The notes: generated by a model from the letters alone, not told the origin. A stretch of DNA of 59,394 nucleotides from Photobacterium aphoticum (GCF_001029435.1 NZ_LDOV01000023.1:1-59394); one strand, 5' to 3'; numbered from the stretch's first letter, positions 32,618 through 42,553 are shown. Numbers and translations: made by a program.

Positions 32618-34744
32618 TTACATGTGTTTCACACGACGTTTTACTTCTTCTTGCTTACCAAAGTTAAACGGACGTGCATCCGGGCTGCCTAGGTAGCCAC
32701 ATACGCGACGCGTCACTGACACTTTCTTCGAGTCGTGGTTACCGCACTTCGGACACGTAAAGCCCTTGCTGGTACAGTCAAACTCACCGGTATAACCACA
32801 GTCGTAACACTCATCAATCGGGGTGTTCGTGCCGTAGTACGGTACGCGGCTGTAGCTGTAATCCCACACGTTTTCCAGCGCTTCAACGTTACGCTGCATG
32901 TTCGGGAATTCGCCGTAACAAATGAAACCGCCACTTGCCAATTCCGGGTAAGGCATTTCAAAGTCAATCTTGTCGTACGGGTTAACTTTCTTCTCAACAT
33001 CCAGATGGTAGCTGTTGGTGTAGTAACCTTTATCTGTCACATTATCCATTACACCGAATGCTTTAGTATCCAGCGCACAGAAACGGGTACACAAGTTTTC
33101 AGACGGTGTGCTGTACAAGCTGTAGCCCCAGCCTGTTTCTGCTTTCCACGACTCAACCGCATCTTTCAGGCGCTTAACAATTGCGATGCCTTTCTCACGC
33201 AGCATTTCGCTATCGTAAATGTGCTCGCCCGTGTTTGCGTACAATGCGTTAATGGTTTCATGGATACCGATGTAACCCATAGAAATAGACGCACGGCCGT
33301 TCTTGAAGATATCCAGCACTTCATCATCAGGGTTCAGGCGTACACCCAGTGCCCCTTCTGTGTACAGGATCGGTGCCACGCGGGCTTTCACACCACGTAA
33401 GCGGTCAATACGGGTTTCCAATGCACGACGCACCAATTGCATACGCTCATCAAGAATCGCGAAGAATTTGTCTTCATCGCCGTTTGCTTCAATCGCAATG
33501 CGAGGCAAGTTCAGGCTCACAACACCCAGGTTGTTACGGCCTTCATGCACTTCTTTACCGTTTTCATCCGTCCAGCGGCCCAGGAAGCTACGACAACCCA
33601 TCGGCGCTTTGAATGAACCGGTCACTTCAACCACTTTTTCGTAGTTCAGAATATCCGGGTACATACGCTTAGAAGCACACTCAAGCGCAAGTTGCTTCAT
33701 GTCGTAGTTAGGATCGGTCGGCTTGTGGTTGATACCGTCTTTGATTGAGAACAGCAGTTTAGGGAAGACTGCGGTTTTCTTGTTCTTACCCAGACCTTCA
33801 ATACGATTCTGGAAAATCGATTTCTGGATCAGCTTAGATTCCCAGCTGGTGCCCAAACCAAAGTTGACACTCAGGAATGGCGTCTGACCGTTGCTTGAGA
33901 ATAACGTGTTGATTTCGTATTCCAGTGACTGGAACGCATCGTACACTTCTTTTTCAGTCAGCTTTTGTGCGTACGCTTCTGGGTTTGGCACTTCCCACTC
34001 TTTCGCGGTTGCCAAGTGTTTCTTGTGGCTCGCGGTTACGTACGGTGCCAATACTTCATCCAAACGGTTCAGTGTGGTGCCGCCGTATGTGTGGCTCGCC
34101 ACCTGTGCAACGATCTGCGCGGTTACGGCTGTCGCTGTCTGAATCGATTTAGGCGTGTCGATTTCAGCATTACCCATGCGGAAACCGTTAGTCAGCATGT
34201 TTTCCAAGTCAACAATCATACAGTTGAACATTGGGAAGAACGGAGAGTAATCCAAATCGTGGTAGTGAATTTCACCACACTCGTGTGCCTGTACGATGTC
34301 ACGTGGCAACATGTGGTGTTTCGCGTAATGCTTAGACACGATACCCGCCAGCAAATCGCGCTGCGTTGGGATCACTTTACTGTCTTTATTCGCGTTTTCA
34401 TTAAGCAGATCCGCATTGCTCTGCTCAACCAGGCCTGTGATTTCCGCACTCAGTGAAGATGCCTTTTCACGTTGGATATCACGGTCGTGACGGTACTCAA
34501 TGTAAGCACGCGCGACTTCTTTGTGTGGACCCGTCATTAGGTGATTCTCAACAGCATCCTGAATGGCGTGGATTTCCACTTCATCGTGGTTAGCAAACTG
34601 TGCCAGTACCTGCTCGGCCACTGACTCAGCATAGCTTTCTTCCATCACTTCTACAGATACGGCCGCGCTCAATACCGCATCTTTGATACGCTTAATATCA
34701 AAGGATACACGGCATCCATCACGCTTAATCACAACAGGTTTCAC
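32618..34744 (-). CDS. nrdD: Anaerobic ribonucleoside-triphosphate reductase
   Basis: Reduces ribonucleoside triphosphates to deoxy forms without oxygen using a glycyl radical. The N-terminal ATP-cone (about residues 3-90, VVIKRDGCRVSFDIKRIKDA) provides allosteric control. The catalytic core has GCRSFLGRWTDENGKE and the RNR-type LNLPRIAIEA. A C-terminal zinc site has four cysteines (CYDCGYTGEF and FTCPKCGN), and the glycyl radical motif RVCGYLGSPDARPFN is intact. It starts with GTG at 34744 after AGGAG. The length, 708 residues, is normal. The promoter carries FNR and NrdR sites (separate entries), as expected for an anaerobically induced, deoxynucleotide-controlled gene. Confidence 0.97.
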   Translation of the reverse strand: MKPVVIKRDGCRVSFDIKRIKDAVLSAAVSVEVMEESYAESVAEQVLAQFANHDEVEIHAIQDAVENHLMTGPHKEVARAYIEYRHDRDIQREKASSLSAEITGLVEQSNADLLNENANKDSKVIPTQRDLLAGIVSKHYAKHHMLPRDIVQAHECGEIHYHDLDYSPFFPMFNCMIVDLENMLTNGFRMGNAEIDTPKSIQTATAVTAQIVAQVASHTYGGTTLNRLDEVLAPYVTASHKKHLATAKEWEVPNPEAYAQKLTEKEVYDAFQSLEYEINTLFSSNGQTPFLSVNFGLGTSWESKLIQKSIFQNRIEGLGKNKKTAVFPKLLFSIKDGINHKPTDPNYDMKQLALECASKRMYPDILNYEKVVEVTGSFKAPMGCRSFLGRWTDENGKEVHEGRNNLGVVSLNLPRIAIEANGDEDKFFAILDERMQLVRRALETRIDRLRGVKARVAPILYTEGALGVRLNPDDEVLDIFKNGRASISMGYIGIHETINALYANTGEHIYDSEMLREKGIAIVKRLKDAVESWKAETGWGYSLYSTPSENLCTRFCALDTKAFGVMDNVTDKGYYTNSYHLDVEKKVNPYDKIDFEMPYPELASGGFICYGEFPNMQRNVEALENVWDYSYSRVPYYGTNTPIDECYDCGYTGEFDCTSKGFTCPKCGNHDSKKVSVTRRVCGYLGSPDARPFNFGKQEEVKRRVKHM

Positions 34745-34778
34745 ACACAGCTCCTAGAAAAATGACACTGTCACTAAA

Positions 34779-34794
34779 CCACAATATATAGGGC
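34779..34794 (-). promoter_or_regulatory. NrdR box 1 of nrdD
   Basis: CCACAATATATAGGGC matches the NrdR consensus (ACACWATATATWGTGT) at 13 of 16 positions. It lies 35 bases before the nrdD start codon, downstream of the predicted transcription start. Confidence 0.7.
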
Positions 34795-34809
34795 ACAGTG
34801 AACAGGCTG

Positions 34810-34825
34810 AAACAAGATGTGGGGT
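34810..34825 (-). promoter_or_regulatory. NrdR box 2 of nrdD
   Basis: AAACAAGATGTGGGGT matches the NrdR consensus at 11 of 16 positions. It begins exactly 31 bases from box 1, the spacing typical of paired NrdR sites, and overlaps the predicted -10 region. Confidence 0.5.
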
Positions 34826-34867
34826 ATTAGGCGAGAAATCCGAAAAGGAAACATTGATCAAGATCAA
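34824..34867 (-). promoter_or_regulatory. FNR-dependent promoter of nrdD
   Basis: TTGATCAAGATCAA (34854-34867) is a perfect FNR box. On the leftward strand TAATAC (34829-34824) is a good -10 hexamer. A start of transcription about seven bases beyond it, near 34818, would put the FNR box centre at about -42, the classical position for activation of class II FNR promoters. Confidence 0.8.
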
Positions 34868-35089
34868 GATTTAAAGAAGAGCGTACAGCTTGCAACCGAT
34901 GTTTCTGACGCCGTCTCATTTTTAAAAAAATGACCCCTCGAAGGTATGCAAAGTCAACCGATTTATTCTACAAGAAAGCAGTAATTTACAAATTTTTCCC
35001 TTGCATTTTATCCTTCAGCTGGACTAGGTTCCGTTCGTTTTCGCCTTCATGTAGACTGGGGTTCGATAACACGAATATTGAGTAGGTAA

Positions 35090-36208
35090 ATGGAACTTGA
35101 AACACGAAAAGCCCGTTTAGAACATGCCTCTTACCTACGATTGAGTAAAGGGGTACATTGGGTCTCTGGTATTTCTCTGCTGCTGATGGTGCTGATGCTG
35201 GGTACCATGATACTCAGCTACATCGAGCACACAACATTGTACCGCCCCTTCACCTATACGCTTTATAGCTGGCAAGCGCTGCTCTGTCTGGCTGGCCTAC
35301 TCTATTCACGCCGCCGGCCACAACCCTATACCCACTGGAAAACACATTTACTGGGTTTTATTACGCTGTTTAGCCTTAGTTGGACCCTGGTGATTTATCA
35401 TGTTTCTGAGGTCAGTCGGACGTTAACCAGTGCTGAGCTGCTGGCAGAGTTAATGATCATGATGAGTCTGCTCGGCTTTTATGCCTCCGCCCGCATCACG
35501 CTCACCATGGTATTACCCGTACTCTCAATCAGCACCTATATCACCTACCTCAGTGCCGATCATTCTGTCACACTCGCCAGCCAGCAATTTATCATCACCC
35601 TATTAGTGCTTTATACCGGTCGAAGAACCCTTTACCACTGGTTCGTTAACAGCATTACCAAAGAACATGACCGCCAATTACTGCTCAATCAGCTGAATTT
35701 GCTCGTCTCCCAAGATCAGCTGACTGGCATTAATAACCGCCGCTTTTTTGAATATGAGCTGGAAAAACAATTCCGAGCCTGCCGACGAGAACAACAACCA
35801 CTGTCGGTGATCATGATCGATATCGACTGCTTTAAACAATACAACGACAACTTGGGGCACCCACAGGGAGATGCCTGTCTGAAGCAAGTCGCCAATATCC
35901 TAAAAGGATGTATCTTACGTCCGACGGACAGTGTATCCCGCTATGGCGGGGAAGAGTTCATCATCCTGTTGCCTGCTACCGATTTGGCCGGCGCAAAAAA
36001 GGTGGCCATGCGTATCAAAACGTCGTTGAACGAGGCAGCGTTGTCGCATCCATACTCGGCCATTAGCCCGCTGGTGACCGTCAGCCAAGGGATTGCACAA
36101 CTGGAAGTCAACCAACGTTCCAGTCAGCTCATCGAACAGGCAGATAATCATCTCTATTTAGCAAAGGCTCAGGGACGCAATCAGTTTTACGCTCAGGCGA
36201 CGTCATAA
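35090..36208 (+). CDS. Membrane diguanylate cyclase (GGDEF)
   Basis: Makes cyclic-di-GMP from two GTP. The N-terminal half (about residues 20-195) has six hydrophobic helices without a recognised sensor name. The GGDEF domain (about 205-368) begins DQLTGINNRRFFEYEL and carries the active-site signature SRYGGEEFIILLP (GGEEF). RPTD lies five residues before GGEEF, which is the RxxD inhibitory site for product feedback. The metal ligand is in MIDIDCFKQYNDNLGH. It is divergent from nrdD, with 345 bases between. Confidence 0.95.
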   Translation: MELETRKARLEHASYLRLSKGVHWVSGISLLLMVLMLGTMILSYIEHTTLYRPFTYTLYSWQALLCLAGLLYSRRRPQPYTHWKTHLLGFITLFSLSWTLVIYHVSEVSRTLTSAELLAELMIMMSLLGFYASARITLTMVLPVLSISTYITYLSADHSVTLASQQFIITLLVLYTGRRTLYHWFVNSITKEHDRQLLLNQLNLLVSQDQLTGINNRRFFEYELEKQFRACRREQQPLSVIMIDIDCFKQYNDNLGHPQGDACLKQVANILKGCILRPTDSVSRYGGEEFIILLPATDLAGAKKVAMRIKTSLNEAALSHPYSAISPLVTVSQGIAQLEVNQRSSQLIEQADNHLYLAKAQGRNQFYAQATS

Positions 36209-36291
36209 ATTCATCACCGCCCCATTCTCAACACAAGTGCAAGAGGCACAATCGCCTATACTCAATGGCATTATGCGGATGAGTGAGACGT

Positions 36292-37737
36292 ATGCGAACG
36301 ATTTGGCGCTACTGCTTATTAAGCCTCTTATTGTGGCAAGGACACAGCCTCGCGTTTGAGGTAGCGCCTCTGCCGCCGGAGAAATACACCGGTGATCTGC
36401 CTGTCATGCAAGAACATGGCACCATCCGTGTTCTGGTCGCGGCCGATTTAGGGTTTTATTACCTTGATCGTGGTCGCCCTAAAGGCATGACCTCTGAAAT
36501 GCTTTTGTTGTTTGAGCAATTCGTCCTCGCACAAACGCAACAACACCTGCGTATTCAAATCATTCCGGTTCCGCGTGACCAATTACTTCCCCGGCTGATA
36601 GCGGGATTTGGCGATATAGCCGCCGCTAACCTCACCATCACAGCGAAACGGGAGCAGCAAGTCACCTTCAGTACCCCTATCATCAAAGACATACAAGAAC
36701 TGTTCATCACCCACGCGATGGAAGATCCCATCACCGATATCAATCAGTTATCTGAAAAAAGTGTCTGGGTACGGGCCAGTTCCAGTTATTACCAAAGTGT
36801 GCGTCGTATTAATCAACAACTCACTGATGCGGGTCGAGAGCCGATGTACGTCCACTTTCTGGAGGAAACGCTGCAAGACTATGAAATGCTCAGAATGATC
36901 CAGGAAGGCTTAATCCCAATGACGGTGCTGGATTCGCACAAAGCAGAATTTTGGGACCTAGTGACCGATAATTTACAAATCCATTACGAATTTCCGATTC
37001 GTGAAAATGGCGCTATTGGCTGGTGTTTTCGCCAGCAGAGTCCGAAATTGGCAAAACTTGTTGATGCATTCATTGAAAAAAACCGCCGAGGTACACTGAA
37101 CGGCAATATCATTTTCAACAAATACCTGAACAGTAAAACCTGGTTCCAACGTGTTGTCAGCCCGTCGAATATCAAAAAGTTCAAAAAATTAGAGTCCAAG
37201 TTTATGCATTATTCTGAGATGTATGACATGAACTGGCTGATCATTGCCGCTCAAGCCTTTCAGGAATCCCAGTTTGATCAATCCAAACGCTCCCACGCCG
37301 GTGCCGTTGGGATCATGCAAGTGCTGCCACAAACGGCCGCCGAGCCTTACATAAACATTCGAAATATTCGTACCAGTGTCGATAACAACATCCATGCAGG
37401 CGTGAAATACATGGACTATATCCGCAGCCACTATGTGGCAGACGACAAAACAGACGCGCTGAATCAACTCTACTTTGCGCTGGCCAGTTACAATGCAGGC
37501 CCTAATCGCATAAAACGATTACGCGGCGTGGCGGAAGAGCGCGGCTTTGACCCGACGAAATGGTTCAATAATGTTGAAGTGGTGGTTAAAGATGAAGTGG
37601 GCATGGAGCCGATCACTTACGTGGGCAACATTAACCGTTATTACACCATCTATAAGCAAATATTCTCGCTGCAAAATGCCGCCAGCCAACAAATGGCAGA
37701 AAAAGCCAGCAGCTTACAGTACATGCTCAGCCGCTAA
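36292..37737 (+). CDS. MltF-like membrane-bound lytic transglycosylase
   Basis: Cleaves peptidoglycan glycan strands. A signal peptide (MRTIWRYCLLSLLLWQGHSL) precedes an extracellular solute-binding domain (SBP_bac_3, about residues 35-270, with HGTIRVLVAADLGFYY), then an SLT domain (about 310-450) with IAAQAFQESQFDQ (catalytic Glu), AVGIMQVLPQTA and ALASYNAGPNRI. This two-domain layout is that of MltF. I chose ATG at 36292; GTG at 36283 is an in-frame alternative. E. coli MltF has a different N-terminal sequence, so this may be a paralogue. It ends at a terminator shared with convergent glgA. Confidence 0.9.
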   Translation: MRTIWRYCLLSLLLWQGHSLAFEVAPLPPEKYTGDLPVMQEHGTIRVLVAADLGFYYLDRGRPKGMTSEMLLLFEQFVLAQTQQHLRIQIIPVPRDQLLPRLIAGFGDIAAANLTITAKREQQVTFSTPIIKDIQELFITHAMEDPITDINQLSEKSVWVRASSSYYQSVRRINQQLTDAGREPMYVHFLEETLQDYEMLRMIQEGLIPMTVLDSHKAEFWDLVTDNLQIHYEFPIRENGAIGWCFRQQSPKLAKLVDAFIEKNRRGTLNGNIIFNKYLNSKTWFQRVVSPSNIKKFKKLESKFMHYSEMYDMNWLIIAAQAFQESQFDQSKRSHAGAVGIMQVLPQTAAEPYINIRNIRTSVDNNIHAGVKYMDYIRSHYVADDKTDALNQLYFALASYNAGPNRIKRLRGVAEERGFDPTKWFNNVEVVVKDEVGMEPITYVGNINRYYTIYKQIFSLQNAASQQMAEKASSLQYMLSR

Positions 37738-37772
37738 GCTTAGCGTCGTTGTGTTCCTTCTCAGCCAAAAAG

Positions 37773-37812
37773 AAACAACCCCCAATGCCAAAACACTGAG
37801 GGTTGTTTTTCT
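37773..37812 (+). terminator. Terminator after the MltF-like gene
   Basis: Stem AACAACCC / GGGTTGTT with an 18-base loop, followed by TTTTTC. It lies about 35 bases past the stop codon. Confidence 0.75.
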
Positions 37813-37900
37813 TGCTAACCTAGCCGGTTACCTAGCCTGGGCGCGCTCAATCAAGCATGAGTCGCTTTTTTATGTTGCTCTACAGACTGTAAGAAACGCG

Positions 37901-39421
37901 TTAAACCGGTGTTACATCACCGACAGTCGCCTGCGCGGTATGCTCTTCACCCAGATACATGCGTACATACTGCTCTGCCGCTTCCGACCATTCAAATCGG
38001 CAAGCCATCGCATTTTGCTGTAATCGCTTGAACTCTTGTGGACGTTGGCAATACAACAATAAGCTACGCTGCAACTTAATCAATAACGCTTCTGGCGTCG
38101 GTGCATCAAAAATGAAGCCCGTTGCCACTTGCGGTGTCGTATCGTAGTCAATCACAGTGTCTTTTAAGCCACCCACACTACGTACAATCGGCAAGGTACC
38201 ATATACCAGGCTGTAGATCTGATTTAACCCGCACGGCTCAAATTCAGACGGCATCAAGAAGAAGTCCGCGCCCGCTTCCACACAATGTGCCAGCGGATTG
38301 TTGTACGCTTCCACAAACGCAAACTTATCACTGTGTGCCTCACTGATTTCACGCAACGCCGCAGCCAATTTCGGATCGCCGCTGCCGACAACCACAATCT
38401 GCACATCATTGAGCAAAAAGTCCTGAAGAATAGGCAACAAGTAATGAATACCTTTCTGCTCTGTCAGGCGACACACCATGCCATAAAGCGGTACGTCGTC
38501 TTGTGGGAAATTCACCTGCTGCTGTAAATCACGCTTACACGCTTTTTTACCGCGCGCCAGGCTCACTTTATTGGCTTTGTAATTTTGCTTAATGAACGGA
38601 TCTGATTCCGGGTTCCAATCCCCGTAGTCACAACCATTCACAATGCCGTACAAATCACTGGCACGTTGTTGGAAATCACGCGCCATGCCATGTGCGCCCA
38701 GCTCGGTAACCAACTCTTTGGCATAGTTCGGGCTGACCGCATTCACTTTATCCGCATAGGCCACACCAGCTTTTAGCATGCTGATATTGGCAGAGCCCGC
38801 TTCCAACTGCACATAACGGTGTTGGATTAATTCTGGGATCAAGCTGTACTGATCGTAATTAAAAATCCCCTGGAACACGGCGTTGTGAATCGTAATCACA
38901 CTTTGTGTTTGGGCGAAAAACGCATTGTCTGCATAACGGGTGCGCAGCAAAAACGGTACCAACCCCGTGTGCCAGTCATTACAGTGCACAACGTCTGGCT
39001 GGAATCCGATTTTTTCACACAAGTCTAATGACGCTGCGCTGAAGAATGCAAAACGCTCACCGTTATCCGCATAACCTTGATTGTTTTCCGCGTAGATCTC
39101 TGGGCGATCAAAATAGTGTGGTGCATCTACCGCGTACACCGGGATCTCACCACTTTTCAGGGTCTTCACCCGATACGGCACAGCCTGTGGTTGAGTCGGT
39201 ACATATAACTCGGTTGTTAATGCCGTTTCAGCCTCATCACGCGCCGCCACTGGGCGGTAACAAGGCATCACGATGCGTACATCGTGACCCAGTGCCTGTA
39301 GTGCTGCAGGCAGGGACTTGGCGACATCCGCCAACCCACCTGTTTTTACAAAACCATCTACCTCAGAGGCCACAAATAAAATGCGCAATGACGGTGTGCT
39401 CGGTTTATTCCTCGTAACCAA
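37901..39421 (-). CDS. glgA: Glycogen synthase
   Basis: Extends alpha-1,4-glucan from ADP-glucose (GT5 family). The ADP-glucose site motif KTGGLADVAKSLP is near the N-terminus (about residue 26), CNDWHTGLVPFLL lies in the middle, and SEFEPCGLNQIYSL is the C-terminal catalytic loop. The start is best placed at TTG 39421: GGAG lies six bases upstream and it overlaps the end of glgC by 17 bases, giving 506 residues. The longer frame to 39571 runs far inside glgC and has no ribosome site. The overlap implies translational coupling to glgC. Confidence 0.95.
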   Translation of the reverse strand: MVTRNKPSTPSLRILFVASEVDGFVKTGGLADVAKSLPAALQALGHDVRIVMPCYRPVAARDEAETALTTELYVPTQPQAVPYRVKTLKSGEIPVYAVDAPHYFDRPEIYAENNQGYADNGERFAFFSAASLDLCEKIGFQPDVVHCNDWHTGLVPFLLRTRYADNAFFAQTQSVITIHNAVFQGIFNYDQYSLIPELIQHRYVQLEAGSANISMLKAGVAYADKVNAVSPNYAKELVTELGAHGMARDFQQRASDLYGIVNGCDYGDWNPESDPFIKQNYKANKVSLARGKKACKRDLQQQVNFPQDDVPLYGMVCRLTEQKGIHYLLPILQDFLLNDVQIVVVGSGDPKLAAALREISEAHSDKFAFVEAYNNPLAHCVEAGADFFLMPSEFEPCGLNQIYSLVYGTLPIVRSVGGLKDTVIDYDTTPQVATGFIFDAPTPEALLIKLQRSLLLYCQRPQEFKRLQQNAMACRFEWSEAAEQYVRMYLGEEHTAQATVGDVTPV

Positions 39422-40628
39422 TTTTCGCTCCTTTTGGAATAACGACGATCCCTTCGTCTGACACGTGGTACTTCTTCTTATCTTCTTCGAGGTTCTCACC
39501 AATAATGGTGCCCGGGGCAATCTGGACATTCTTATCAATGATGGCGCGACGAATCGAACAGTTAGCACCAATCTTCACATCACCCAAGATAACGGATTCC
39601 GTGATAGTCGTACATTGATCAACATTGGTTCTAAAGCCCAATACAGATTTATGTACACGTGCTCCACGGATATAACTGCCTGCTGAAATCATACAGTTGT
39701 TGATATCGACTTTGCAGCTTTCACTGTCAAAGATCGTTGCAGGTGGTAGCGGTGGGTAGAAGGTGTGAAGCTGCCACTGACGGTTATATAGCGAGAATGG
39801 CGCATCTTCAGATAGCAGATCCATGTGGGCCTGCCAGTAGGATTCAATGGTACCGACATCACGCCAGTAACCGGTCGACTTTTCACCCGGGATCACATTG
39901 GTGGTAAAGTCATAAACAAACACTTTTCCTTGCGGGAATAGCTTAGGAATAATGTCTTTGCCAAAGTCGTGGCTCGAATGCTCGTTCTCGGCATCGGCTT
40001 CCAGTTCTTCACACAATACACCCGTTTCAAAGATGTAGTTGCCCATCGACACTAATGCGAAGTCCGGATCCCCTGGGATACATTTCGGATTCTTTGGTTT
40101 TTCTTCAAAGCCAATCATGCAACCCTGCTCATCAACTTCGATGACACCAAATGCACTGGCTTCACGCAGTGGCATACGTAACGCTGAAACGGTCAGATCG
40201 GCTTTTTTCTCTAGGTGATAATCCAGCATCTGCTTCACATCCATCTTATAGATGTGGTCGCTACCGAAAATACACACTTGATCCGGTTCTTCTAACTCAA
40301 CGAAACGCAAATTTTGGTAAATCGCATCCGCCGTGCCGTCGTACCAACGCTTGCCCATACGCATTTGCGCCGGAACAGGGTCAATAAAACGCCCGGTGAT
40401 CCCAGAAATATTCCATCCTTTCTTCATGTGCAGGTACAAAGATTGCGACTTAAATTGTGTCAGCACATAAATTTTCATCAAATCTGCATTCAAAAAGTTA
40501 TTCAATGCAAAATCGATTAATCGGTAACTACCACCAAATGGCACCGCAGGTTTCGTTCGTGAGTCAGTTAAAGGGCGTAGACGTGAACCTTCTCCGCCTG
40601 CCAAAATCATACCTAAAACACCAGCCAT
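39405..40628 (-). CDS. glgC: Glucose-1-phosphate adenylyltransferase
   Basis: Makes ADP-glucose, the committed step of glycogen synthesis. The start at 40628 has AAGGAGGT at ideal spacing and yields MAGVLGMILAGGEGSRLRPL, the nucleotidyltransferase signature. SRTKPAVPFGGSYRLIDFAL, FGSDHIYKMD, FEEKPKNPK and YWRDVGTIESYW are conserved, followed by a left-handed beta-helix C-terminus. The length, 407 residues, fits GlgC. First gene of a glgC-glgA operon; no glgB, glgP or glgX is present in the window. Confidence 0.97.
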   Translation of the reverse strand: MAGVLGMILAGGEGSRLRPLTDSRTKPAVPFGGSYRLIDFALNNFLNADLMKIYVLTQFKSQSLYLHMKKGWNISGITGRFIDPVPAQMRMGKRWYDGTADAIYQNLRFVELEEPDQVCIFGSDHIYKMDVKQMLDYHLEKKADLTVSALRMPLREASAFGVIEVDEQGCMIGFEEKPKNPKCIPGDPDFALVSMGNYIFETGVLCEELEADAENEHSSHDFGKDIIPKLFPQGKVFVYDFTTNVIPGEKSTGYWRDVGTIESYWQAHMDLLSEDAPFSLYNRQWQLHTFYPPLPPATIFDSESCKVDINNCMISAGSYIRGARVHKSVLGFRTNVDQCTTITESVILGDVKIGANCSIRRAIIDKNVQIAPGTIIGENLEEDKKKYHVSDEGIVVIPKGAKIGYEE

Positions 40629-41013
40629 GGTGTACCTCCTTGTCTGTAAGCAACTGGGTACATATATACCACAAACAAATATCACTTGAGAATGGTATTT
40701 CCTTAAAACTTCGTTAATTTTTTACAAAAATACCCATTTTGAGTGATTACGCATTGTTCGATACAGATCACACTCGGTGCATCATTAAACATTTGTTAAG
40801 GGAATTGTGAAAACATCACACATTAACGCCCTCCTCATTGACATCGCCTAAAAACCTCTTTTTCTCCTTCTACACGCAACCTATCCTCCATTCACTCCGC
40901 CTTTTCTACGCCTATTTCTACACCTCATCACTACGCCCTTCCTCCCACCGCAAAAGCTGAGTACATTAAAGACAGCAAACCGTAGACTGGTCACAGTGCA
41001 TTGTAAGGAACTC
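40629..41013. other. Divergent promoter region of glgC and the amylase gene
   Basis: 385 bases without a gene. It is AT-rich near glgC and then C/T-rich (about 40840-40950). It contains TGTGAAAACATCACA (40806-40820), a dyad resembling a CRP site but with a five-base instead of six-base spacer, so I do not assign it. Confidence 0.45.
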
Positions 41014-42432
41014 ATGATGACAACTGTTTCTATTCCCATGACACCTATTTCTATGTCACCTGTATTGTTCACCCCTGACGCGATGATAACGCCAACAACC
41101 AACGTCATTCTGCATGCTTTTGATTGGCCGTATGCGCGCGTCACGGAATCTGCTGCCGCAATCCGCCAAGCAGGCTTTAAAGCGGTGCTGGTCTCGCCAC
41201 CGATGGCATCCAAGAAATCGGATAAAGGCACCCAATGGTGGCAACGCTATCAGCCAGAAGATTATCGCGTGATCGACAATCAGCTCGGCAATACCCGCGA
41301 TTTCAAATGCATGGTCGATACACTGGGTGAATACGGGGTGGATATTTACGCCGATGTGGTCTTCAACCATATGGCCAATGAATCGGCAGAGCGTGACGAC
41401 CTCACCTATCCCTCTCCTGCGCGTCAGCAGGCATACCAGCAACAGGCGGAGCACTATCGTGCGCTGACACTGTTTGGCGATCTGTCTGAACCCTTATTTA
41501 CGGAATCAGATTTTGTTACCGCTTTTCCAATCGAGAATTGGGAAAACCCGTGGGAAGTACAGCATGGCCGTCTTAGTGGCGGGAAAAGCGATCCCGGGTT
41601 GCCGACCCTTGACCATCACGATAACGTAGTAAAAAAACAACAATTTTATCTGCTCGCGTTAAAGACACTCGGCGTAAAAGGCTTTCGAATCGATGCGGCA
41701 AAGCATTTAACACTGCAACATTTGCAGGCAGTATGGACACCAAGCATCTGTGAAGGCATGCATGTGTTTGGTGAGATCATCACAGATGGAGGCGTCAGCA
41801 AAACGGAATATGAGCTGTTCCTTGACCCCTACCTGAAAGATACCCGTTTAGGGGCTTATGACTTCCCACTGTTTCATTCGATCTATAACGCGTTTGAGAA
41901 AGGCCTGCCGTTATCGAGCCTCAGCCACCCATACTCGGTGGGGGAAGCGTTGGCCTTTGATCGCGCCATCACCTTTACCATTACTCATGATATTCCCAAT
42001 AATGATGTGTTCATTAATCAGGTGATGTCTGAATCCAATGAACACCTCGCCTATTGCTATATTTTGGGACGAGATGGCGGCGTACCGCTGATTTACAGTG
42101 ATTTAGACACCAGTGACATTGTGAATCATGCCGGACAGCCTCGCTGGGTAGACAGTTGGAAGCAACATCAATTGCAGCAAATGATTGCCTTCCATAACGT
42201 GATGCATCCCTACCCGATGCATGTATTGAGTGCCGGTCAGGATCACCTGTTATTCAGTCGGGGCAATAAAGGGATAGTGGCGATAAACCGAGGGGAGCAG
42301 CCAATCACCTTGTCGTTACCGAAAGGTCGCTATCGTCACTGTCTGGGTCACGTGAATGGGCTGCGTGAACAGTGCGGTCAACTCTTCTTGCCCCCTAACA
42401 GTTGCGCGATGTTGATCAATCTGGATGATTAA
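41014..42432 (+). CDS. Alpha-amylase family (GH13) glycosidase
   Basis: A 472-residue cytoplasmic GH13 enzyme acting on alpha-1,4-glucans. Conserved regions are ADVVFNHMANES (region I), GFRIDAAKHL (region II, nucleophile Asp), FGEII (region III, acid/base Glu) and FTITHDIPNND (region IV, with the HD pair). The start at 41014 follows TAAGGA at five bases; the frame to 40996 has no such site. There is no signal peptide, so it likely acts on internal glycogen or maltodextrin, in keeping with divergent glgC-glgA. A very strong terminator follows. Confidence 0.88.
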   Translation: MMTTVSIPMTPISMSPVLFTPDAMITPTTNVILHAFDWPYARVTESAAAIRQAGFKAVLVSPPMASKKSDKGTQWWQRYQPEDYRVIDNQLGNTRDFKCMVDTLGEYGVDIYADVVFNHMANESAERDDLTYPSPARQQAYQQQAEHYRALTLFGDLSEPLFTESDFVTAFPIENWENPWEVQHGRLSGGKSDPGLPTLDHHDNVVKKQQFYLLALKTLGVKGFRIDAAKHLTLQHLQAVWTPSICEGMHVFGEIITDGGVSKTEYELFLDPYLKDTRLGAYDFPLFHSIYNAFEKGLPLSSLSHPYSVGEALAFDRAITFTITHDIPNNDVFINQVMSESNEHLAYCYILGRDGGVPLIYSDLDTSDIVNHAGQPRWVDSWKQHQLQQMIAFHNVMHPYPMHVLSAGQDHLLFSRGNKGIVAINRGEQPITLSLPKGRYRHCLGHVNGLREQCGQLFLPPNSCAMLINLDD

Positions 42433-42456
42433 TTTTACACGGATAACATAAAGCAA

Positions 42457-42494
42457 AACGCCTCACCATAACGTGCTTGTTATGGTGAGGCGTT
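42457..42494. terminator. Bidirectional terminator after the amylase gene
   Basis: Sixteen-base perfect stem AACGCCTCACCATAAC / GTTATGGTGAGGCGTT with a six-base loop between convergent genes. The A run on one side and T residues on the other make it useful in both directions. Confidence 0.85.
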
Positions 42495-42553
42495 CTTAGC
42501 ACCCAGTGACATCAAAATGAAGAATTGAGAATGTCGTCGCTAGGTCATTCCTG

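Noticed and set aside
40806..40820. CRP site TGTGAAAACATCACA before glgC
   Set aside because: The spacer is five bases rather than six, so the dyad does not fit the CRP dimer; kept only as a note.
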